Source: Synanceia verrucosa | Lineage: Eukaryota; Chordata; Actinopteri; Perciformes; Synanceiidae | DNA length: 64,000 bases | NCBI GenBank assembly: GCA_029721515.1 | Contig: CM056550.1 | Coordinates: 19,591,119 to 19,655,118, forward strand | Reading direction: 5' to 3' | Shown: positions 56,701 to 64,000 of the stretch, piece after piece | Layout: every line of letters begins with the position of its first letter | How positions within the stretch are numbered: position 1 is the stretch's first letter | Program-made: the position numbers and the translations under genes | Notes under the pieces: generated by a model | What the model saw: the letters and a program-made list of their open reading frames with translations, nothing else | What the model was told of the DNA's origin: nothing | Databases searched by the model: none

Positions 56701-57391
56701 ATGGCGAGGGGAGAGGTATTGCATGGAGGTACGGCTCTTGGGAATGACGGGTTTGAAGGCAGTGGGCCGCAGCACCGTTTTCTCCATGTTCTAGAGAAGG
56801 AACATAATCATAATAATGATAAGCGTGATGAGAGGCCAGAAGGCAGGGGTTTATGTTCATGTTTCAAAGACTCACCTTCACAAGTTTTCCTGACACAGGG
56901 ATCAGTTTTGGAGGTGGTTCCCTCGAGTTCCCATTCAACCCTGATCCTTTAGTCTCGTCTGTGTCACTTCCTGGGCTCGCGTATGTTACATGGTTATCAT
57001 TCCAGTCGCCTACATAGTCCTCATTCAGGTAAGTGTAGTTCATGCTCTCACTCTGCTTATCCAGAGCCCTGCTGGATGTCGTGGAGCTCTGTTTTTTCTG
57101 CAGTGGGATGCTTTGCTGTAATAAGGGGTCCAGAGGCGACTCAGAGCCCAGACAGGAGGTGCCTGGTGTGGACCGTCGGACCCTGGCTCCCAGCTCAACG
57201 GCGGATCGGGGCTCCTGATAGGGGCCTGGACGGGAGGCGATGAGGCTGCTGACTGAACCCATAGGATCCAGAGCGGAAGGTGGTGCATCGATGGGAGGCG
57301 AAGAGCCAGAGGGGTGTCTCCTGCGGGGTCCTCCACTGAGGCCTGGGTTGTGGGGCTCAGCAGACAGAGGCAGAGCCTGAACCAGGGCCAT
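53748..57391 (-). CDS. lzts2: Leucine zipper putative tumor suppressor 2 (LZTS2), 5 coding exons
   Basis: Coiled-coil protein that in vertebrates restrains beta-catenin signalling and katanin-mediated microtubule severing at the centrosome. Exons on the minus strand are 56876-57391, 56191-56790, 55907-56029, 55407-55553 and 53748-54455; all introns are phase 0, 697 residues. The ATG at 57391 has the ideal context GCCACCATGG. The N-terminal half is Ser/Pro-rich, with the family words MGSVSSLIASRPGP, PPPKLIPVSGKLVKNMEKT, LRPTAFKPVIPK, TDSGRNSLSSLPPYSS and HSNSDSGRSSSSKSTGS. From residue 350 on it is continuous coiled coil of the Fez1 domain (LQQLRENLDENEAAICQ, QLQQEKKKLQEDFAQLLKE, ESKWEVCQKSGEISLLKQQL, KVIRYQKQLQQNYVQMYRRN). 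It ends in FDEIAATEI, whose TEI fits a class I PDZ ligand. The a/b paralogue is unresolved. An acceptor at 57421 shows an upstream 5'UTR exon. Confidence 0.95.
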
Positions 57392-57597
57392 GGTGGCAGC
57401 TCAGAGGGGTCACTCGCTCTGGGAGGGAAACACAACAGTGTCTCACAAAAATGCTGTCATAAACAGTTATTCTCAATTACAGATTGAATTGTTTACCAGA
57501 TGTCTCCAAGTCTTTGGAGACAAATATCAAGACAAATCCAAGTGAAGTCTAGTAATAGTTAAGAACAGTTAAGAAGCGAGTGTCACGTTAAGTTTAA

Positions 57598-57720
57598 GGT
57601 AAGATAAACCTTTATTCATCCAACCAACTGGGAACTTGACATTGTTACAGCAGCAAAAGTGGATAGTGCAATAACATAATAAAGGCTTATATGAAATAAT
57701 ATCAGTAAACAGGTTGACTA
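57598..57720. repeat. Interspersed repeat fragment (GATAAACCTTTATTCATCC type)
   Basis: AAGATAAACCTTTATTCATC, then AACTGGGAACTTG, then ACAGCAGCAAAAGTGGATAG resembles the 3' part of a widespread fish retroposon. It is short and diverged. Confidence 0.4.
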
Positions 57721-60700
57721 AGTAGAAAAAACAAGTCTCAAGTCATTTTAGTGACGTCAATACTTAATTGCTAGTCACTTGCAGGTGTTTCAGGTTTCTG
57801 ATTGCTGATTGAAATGTTTTTTTAATAGCTCACACTACAGTAGGTTGCTGTGATATTTAATCATCTCACTCCATCTTCAACGAGACTAAACACTGGTAGA
57901 AAGGGCACGTTTTTCTTCAAGACACTAATAAGGTCAAATTCTAGCTCTTCACGGTCCTCACCAGGGTGCTTTCAAGGAATTTTTTGACTAACAACTACGA
58001 CGGAGCAGAGAGATGATATACAGTAAACTGAGCCAGGCATACAAATGTCCCACAAGACCATGGTGGCCCACACACAGAGAACCAGGACGGGCCATTCATG
58101 AAGCCCATTCAAGCAGCACTAACAGGGTTTGAGGCATGAGGCCTGCAAAGAAAAGGGTCTCTTTTCATTTGAGATGAAAAAAATGTTCCTAACATACTGG
58201 CATTTCCCCTGACAGCAACAAAGGCTACTGTCTCCACACATCTTATCAGCCTGAGGAAATAACTCAAAGTTCATAACTGTGGACGATAGAAACACAGGGA
58301 AGAGGAGACATACTGTAGCAGGTGTTAAAAAGTTGAGTGACACTAACAGCACATAAAGATATATATAGTTGTGAAAATCAATGTGTGTTTCACTCCGTCA
58401 TTCTCACAGGACTGCTGGTGATTATTGCCACTATTAACAGGCACATCATGACAATGACGTGTCCTGTGGATGGTGAACAGTTGTGTGTTGTGTGAAGAAC
58501 AATGGACAACAGGACGCATGGTGATGAGGTCATGGTGCACATGGACAACAACCAAACAGCAGAGACACTTGTGCTCTGAAAACAACATGGTGAGTCACAG
58601 AAAATGAGGATATGCGACCGACGGGTGCGTCCCGTTCTTGAATTTCAGGCTGGTCTGGCAAAGTGACACACTGAAGGATTTAGATTATGGCAAGACTGCA
58701 GTTGTTTTACGTCACTGGTGAATTAGTTGGTTATTGAGTCCCTGCTATGTTTAGAAACAATGAGGACTTCCCCAGTTGTGTCACTTACTCTGTAACCCTC
58801 TTAACCTGGGGGAGAAGAATGTACATGTTCGCTAATGAGGTGAAAGAAGGGCTGACTGACAGCAGGCATGCCGGCCAGACACACTTCTACACTCCACCTG
58901 CCAGGACAAGACCATGCCAAGTGATTTTCCAACTTGCCAAGTTCACAGAGAGCCTACAAGGCTGCGTACTGTGGTTTAATCGTGATTAACGAACGTTAAT
59001 TAGCTCAATCACTACAGGGCTGATCCCTACTTAAAATCATAATAACTGACAGAGGCACATCTGGTACTGCAATATGTTGTTATTGTACATGAACATCGTT
59101 AAAATAGAAATAAACAAACATATTCTTGTAAAATCTTCACCTGTCAGTACTTTGCTTTGATCTTGGTACTTTTTAATTGTCACTTTCTGGGATAAAGGTG
59201 GTACAACTTTAACAAAAAAAGGTATTCAGCACGACACTGATGTATGATGTGCTGTGCTTTTCATGAATCATTTGGTAAATAAAATGGGAGTTTAAAATGT
59301 GGGTCAGTGTGCTTTTGGAGATTCACAGTTAATACGTCAATTAAAGCGGTACTGTCAGAATGAAGGACAACACAAGTTAGCAGCAGCAGCAGGAGCAACA
59401 TGTGGTGTTTGGGAGGCAGAATTAACGGTCCACAGCCTGTAGGATTAATCTTATGTGATTTCTCTAGGCACAGAGAAAAGCTCATTAGTCCATGACGGTA
59501 TTTATTACATATAATCCTTTCTGAATAGATCTGTGGCACAACGCTAGCATCTAGAGTCTGCTCCAAACTGTAAAAATACTCACATTTATATTTCTTTAAA
59601 CTTGAACCATAAGAGGCAATTTCAATGACAGGCTTCTGCTGGTGTGATGCACCAGTCGTATCCTCTCCTATTTTTTCACATATTCATTTTAAATTTTTTA
59701 ACCCTGCCTTCCCTAGTCAAACCACAAAAAATTTGTACACTAATCTGATAATTCAACTTCAAAATGGCTCTTTGGAAGCATATCATAGTTTGCATTTTTC
59801 CTTTATTCGTGTTTATTTGCATGAGAGTTGGAAATTGAGATTTTTAATGTATTACAATGATCTTAGAAAGCAGAATAATTTTATTTAATTTCTCTCTCTG
59901 TGTGCATGTTTCAACTGGTGGTGCTGCAGCCTTTACGTTCATCTCATTTGTGCCATCGTGACTGTTACAATAAAGTGACCCAGTGCTTATTAGACATGAA
60001 ACAAATATGTTAAATTGCCATCAGATTAACGTAGAGGAGTCTATGTCTGAAAGGGGCTCTATACTCACTACTTTTGGCCCTCTAACAACAAACTGTTTCA
60101 CACCCTTGATGTGCCAAAGTCCTTCAGGTTCAGGTAATAACTAGTCAAGATATGCCTTATCCACAGTGTCTAAAGGCTTCCTTTCATCCTCCTTGGATCA
60201 GTACCTTTGTTGCCTACAACTCTCCCAAGATGAGTGAATAAATTTTAATCCCTCTGGACTCAAGATGACTGGAACCATGCAGGGGACTATACTTAAGAAA
60301 GCAGAGATTTTAAAGCCCCCATCATAATCATGCGGTGCTGGTCTCCGTTTTGTTGTCATGGTGACCGGGGCCTGAAACATTAGAAGAGGGAGTAGCAGAA
60401 GAGGGGTGGAGGGTCAGTGGGCTGACAAGGAGGCCAGGACCCCCTCCTTAGCATCTTAAAGCCTTCAGTCCTTCTATAGATCCTCCATACAGTCCCAGCT
60501 GGCTCTTATAGAAGATAAAAGCACATTAAAATCTAACTATACATGCACTTACTATTTAGGGTGAATGGAGACAAAGTTCCTGTAATATGGTACAAATATA
60601 CCGTGGCATGGTTGCAACTAACTATTTATTAATCTGTCGAGTAGTGCTTTATAATTATTTTCCAGTTGTTAGTGTTAGTAGTTTTTTTCCCCAAAATATT

Positions 60701-63557
60701 TTAATTGAGAAACATGAAAATATCAATGACAAATCCAATTCATGCTCATTTTTTTCTTTTTGCCCTGTATGCACATAATCAAGTAGGTATGAATGCTCTA
60801 TATGCACAAATGCAGAGATATGACCATAGACTTAGATAAACCTGCACATACACACATATATAGAAACAAAACAACCCAATTGTTAGTGCATCTTACCTAT
60901 TGTCATACACTGGTGTCTTCAGAATGCTTATTTTGGCCAGCTAACAGTCCAAAATCTATTAAATTTACCATCACACACGGTAAAGCAAAAACTGCAAATT
61001 CTCAAACGTTTGAGAAGAAGGAACCAGAACACTTGATAAATAACCAGGATATCCAACTCTGTTTATGTGCAGGTTCATATGAAAATAAAAAAGGGACAGG
61101 CCGATATAAGCCTAAAAGTGAGATGAAAACTGAACAGAAACAGCACTGTTAAATGAATTACCAAACCATTGATTTAACTGATTAATCAAATTCTCACCTT
61201 AGGATGGAAATACTGCAAAAAACATTAACTTACAGCTCCTAAACTCAGCAGGACCAACACTGCACGGCACGTAAATTACATTTAACTACCCCAGGTGAAA
61301 TGCAACTTAATTTCAGCTGACGGACTGTAAGCAGACTGTTTTGTCTGGGGAAGCCCTCGAAGGTTTTAATGCCCCCTCAGTCAGACTCGGACACACCTCC
61401 AGCAGAGGAATGTGCCGGCACACTGTCTATTAAGGCTGAATGCAGCTGGTTCGACTCTTCATTCACACTGCCACATGCTTGGGCGATGAGATTTAAAGTC
61501 ATATTTCTCCTGCGTCAAGCTTTTTGCTCTGCAGCAGCCGACAGTAGAGTAGTCACACCAAAGCAGACACTTTTCTAGCATTACTCATATACACACAAGC
61601 AGCATGGAGGGAATCTGCAATTCCTGCAATTTTTCAAATGTGATCGCTCTGCATAAAAATCTACAAATATATCAGAACCCTACGTAATAAAAGTCAACAC
61701 ACAATTGCAAGGTGCACACTTGAGTTAAGTGTTTTAATTAGTTTTAACTGTGCATGTTTTTAAGTTATTAAAACAATTTTATTTCCACGTTATACTGTCA
61801 GGCACCTTTGCAAGAAAGAAAGAGATTTATCATTTCAGTTGATTTTGTGCTTTATGAATGTTTATTAAATAAATTTACTGTTGAGCGAATGATCAAAAAC
61901 CAGACGATGCCCAATGAATATCAGGTAGCCTCAGTATATGTTGTAAATGACACATTATTTCAGAACTAATACTTGATATTTTGGAAACTAAAATACCAAA
62001 TTTGGATAGTCCTTTGCTAAGACAACTAACTGTATGTTTTTCACAGTACTTTTTGTTGACAAAAAGCTTATCAAAACCCAGATGTTCTTTGAACCGGTCC
62101 CAAAATGTCTTTTTTACATTTTACATTACATTTCTGTGGTGACATGGGGGCAATAGAGATGAGAAATCCATACATAGAGATCAAGACACTGAGATTTCAA
62201 TTTGCATTTTGCAGTCAGAGGTCTGAGAAAACAGACAGCCAGGTCACTGCAATCACAGCAGCACATTTCATTACATATACAGCAGTGTCCATATAAAATG
62301 TGATGGCATTCACTGGCATGCAGGGCAACCTCTCGTCTGAGATTGGTAATCAGAGAAACAAACAGTGTAAAAGTCTTTTTATAGAGGCTGTATTACAAAG
62401 ATACAGTATACTCTGTTTACTGGCCCTGCCCTGCAAGACTGCAACGTCACACAAACCTGCTTTGAGACAAACTGAAAGAGCGCTGCACTAAATCCTTCTT
62501 TGTTAGCACCACGCCATGAACACACATGCACAGCCTCAGAGGTGAGACTCTAAAAATATGTGTTGGGATTGGGGGGGTAACTCTGCTTTCATACTGGCCC
62601 TCATCACTGAGAGCAACACCACCTCAGACTGGAGGAAGAAGACATGGAGAGAAAGGGAGTAAAGAGACAGAATGAAAGGAAGGAGAGTGTCTCAGTTTTC
62701 ATGCAGGGAGCAAACAAATGAGTGTGGAGCTCCCCTCCTCCACTCTCCATCTCTCTCTGCCCATACTTCTGAATCCCAAACCCCCTCCCATCTCCTTATT
62801 CCTCCCTTCTCTCTCTCTGGAAACTGGAACATGGAAGAGAAAGTGTAACAAAGCTATTTTAGTTCTGCAGACAACCTACCTTTCCGAGGGCAGACACCTT
62901 GCAGCCTGCGGACACCACGGTCATGGTGCCAAATGTTTATGTTCCCATTTTTCTTTACTGTTTAGTGTATAAAATGTCCAAGAAAACACACATTTAAACA
63001 GACTGAAACAGAATATTTTGCTCTGTAAATTATTCAAACAGACCTTGGCATTTACAGTAGAATCAATTGATTGTTTCAGTGATAACTATGTGCAGGTTAT
63101 GAATATATTTTGTGGCGTAGTTCTGTTATTGCTGCCTTTCTTGGACAGTTTTCTTATTTCAAATGACTTTCAACAGGGCAATAACTAAAAACATTAACAT
63201 TTTGATTATATGGTATGGCAGCCCAGAGAACAATTAACTAAACATGTATTTCTCATGAGGACCAGCAGGTTTGTTTGACCGGTGCACTGAAAACTGTCAA
63301 TGATATACCACAGCAGAGGCCCACCATCACACTGGGTCAACATTATCATTAATGATCAGTAACATTAAAGAGCAGAAGTTAACTGCAGCTTGTCCATTTT
63401 CCACTTTCTGCAACTACCTTTTAGTATATTGTCAATTAACCTTCTGCCTATCTTCACTATAATTCTAATGGTTTAGTCTATGAAAACAATTCTAAAAAAT
63501 AATGAAAAAATAGTTCATGATTTCTCAGAGGCCAGGGTATGTTTTAAAAATATCAAA

Positions 63558-63579
63558 TAATAATAATAATAATAATGAT
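63558..63579. repeat. (AAT)n microsatellite
   Basis: Short run of AAT units in AT-rich DNA. Confidence 0.85.
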
Positions 63580-64000
63580 TGGTTGATTAACAGTCTCAAA
63601 TTTGCTCAAGTTGCATAGACACAGCAACTGTCACATGTGAGGATGGAAGATTGGAGTTCTAATTATCTGCATGCAATAACCAACTCTTACATCTTTATGA
63701 CTGTATTAGTCAAACAGCCATCACCAAACATTCCTGTCACTTTAGAAACTTCCCTCTTACCCCAGTTTGCTCCCTGCATGTCTGCTCTGGTATCTGACCA
63801 GCTCCTCCTCATCATCCAGTCTCAGCTCCTTCAGTCGGATCAAACATTCACTGTCCCTGTTCTCCTGGATGTTTGGCTCTGTTTCTGACCAACCCTCCTG
63901 AGGGGAAACTTCTCTAAGCCCCCCCCCAGCTCATTCTCAAGCCAAATGCCGCCAATATGAATGGAAGCACAGTCCCCTCCCCTTCCTCTCTCCCACCTCC

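Larger units (their letters stand above)
57421..64000. other. Upstream region of lzts2, no coding exon recognised
   Basis: About 6.6 kb with no exon that I recognise on either strand. It should hold the 5'UTR exon and promoter of lzts2, since an acceptor (TTTCCCTCCCAG) ends at 57421. A repeat-like fragment lies near 57598-57720 and a short (AAT)n near 63558. Open frames such as 60793-61152 have no recognisable domain. Conserved noncoding elements could be present but cannot be seen by eye. Confidence 0.5.

Overview
The window is genomic DNA from a ray-finned fish, most likely a percomorph teleost. Genes are split into many short exons with GT-AG introns, large stretches are noncoding, microsatellites and small DNA transposons are abundant, and the protein set is typically teleost: a two-cysteine type I interferon, CD79b, a skeletal-muscle sodium channel, and a UGA-containing peroxiredoxin-like protein that carries cysteine in mammals.

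Layout from left to right: a five-exon type I interferon gene (+, 660-1569); a transposon-like element filled by a 22-bp minisatellite (1916-2936); cd79b (-, 3388-5922), the signalling chain of the B-cell receptor; a second element with the same ends, filled by AT palindromes and a 33-bp array (8139-9498); scn4a (-, 10747-25467, 26 coding exons), including two AT-starting introns; a gene-poor stretch of about 8.5 kb; a cryptic minus-strand set of spliced exons (34047 to about 35100) that lies head to head with the next gene; a DPY30-motif gene of the dydc type (+, 35625-38449); selenoprotein U1/prxl2a with its UGA codon and SECIS (+, 39161-41280); two identical tRNA-Met(CAT) genes (-); pdzd7 (+, 42986-51982); lzts2 (-, 53748-57391), convergent with pdzd7; and about 6.6 kb with no coding exon that I can recognise.

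The first block (cd79b, scn4a) corresponds to human 17q23. The second block (dydc, prxl2a, pdzd7, lzts2) corresponds to human 10q23-q24. The join lies near 26-35 kb. The genes do not form one pathway: the interferon and cd79b are immune genes, scn4a drives the muscle action potential, selenou1/prxl2a is a redox protein, pdzd7 is a stereocilium scaffold, and lzts2 is a coiled-coil regulator of microtubules and beta-catenin.

The most rewarding observations are the recoded UGA with an eight-base-pair perfect SECIS base helix, a U12-type intron in scn4a whose homology-consistent 3' end is AA rather than AC or AG, a separate AT-AC intron directly before the inactivation gate, the all-phase-0 expanded exons of the dydc-like gene, the cryptic head-to-head transcript, and two small transposon families. 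Exon borders were set by hand from splice sites, reading-frame continuity and family homology; all six coding genes sum to an open frame.
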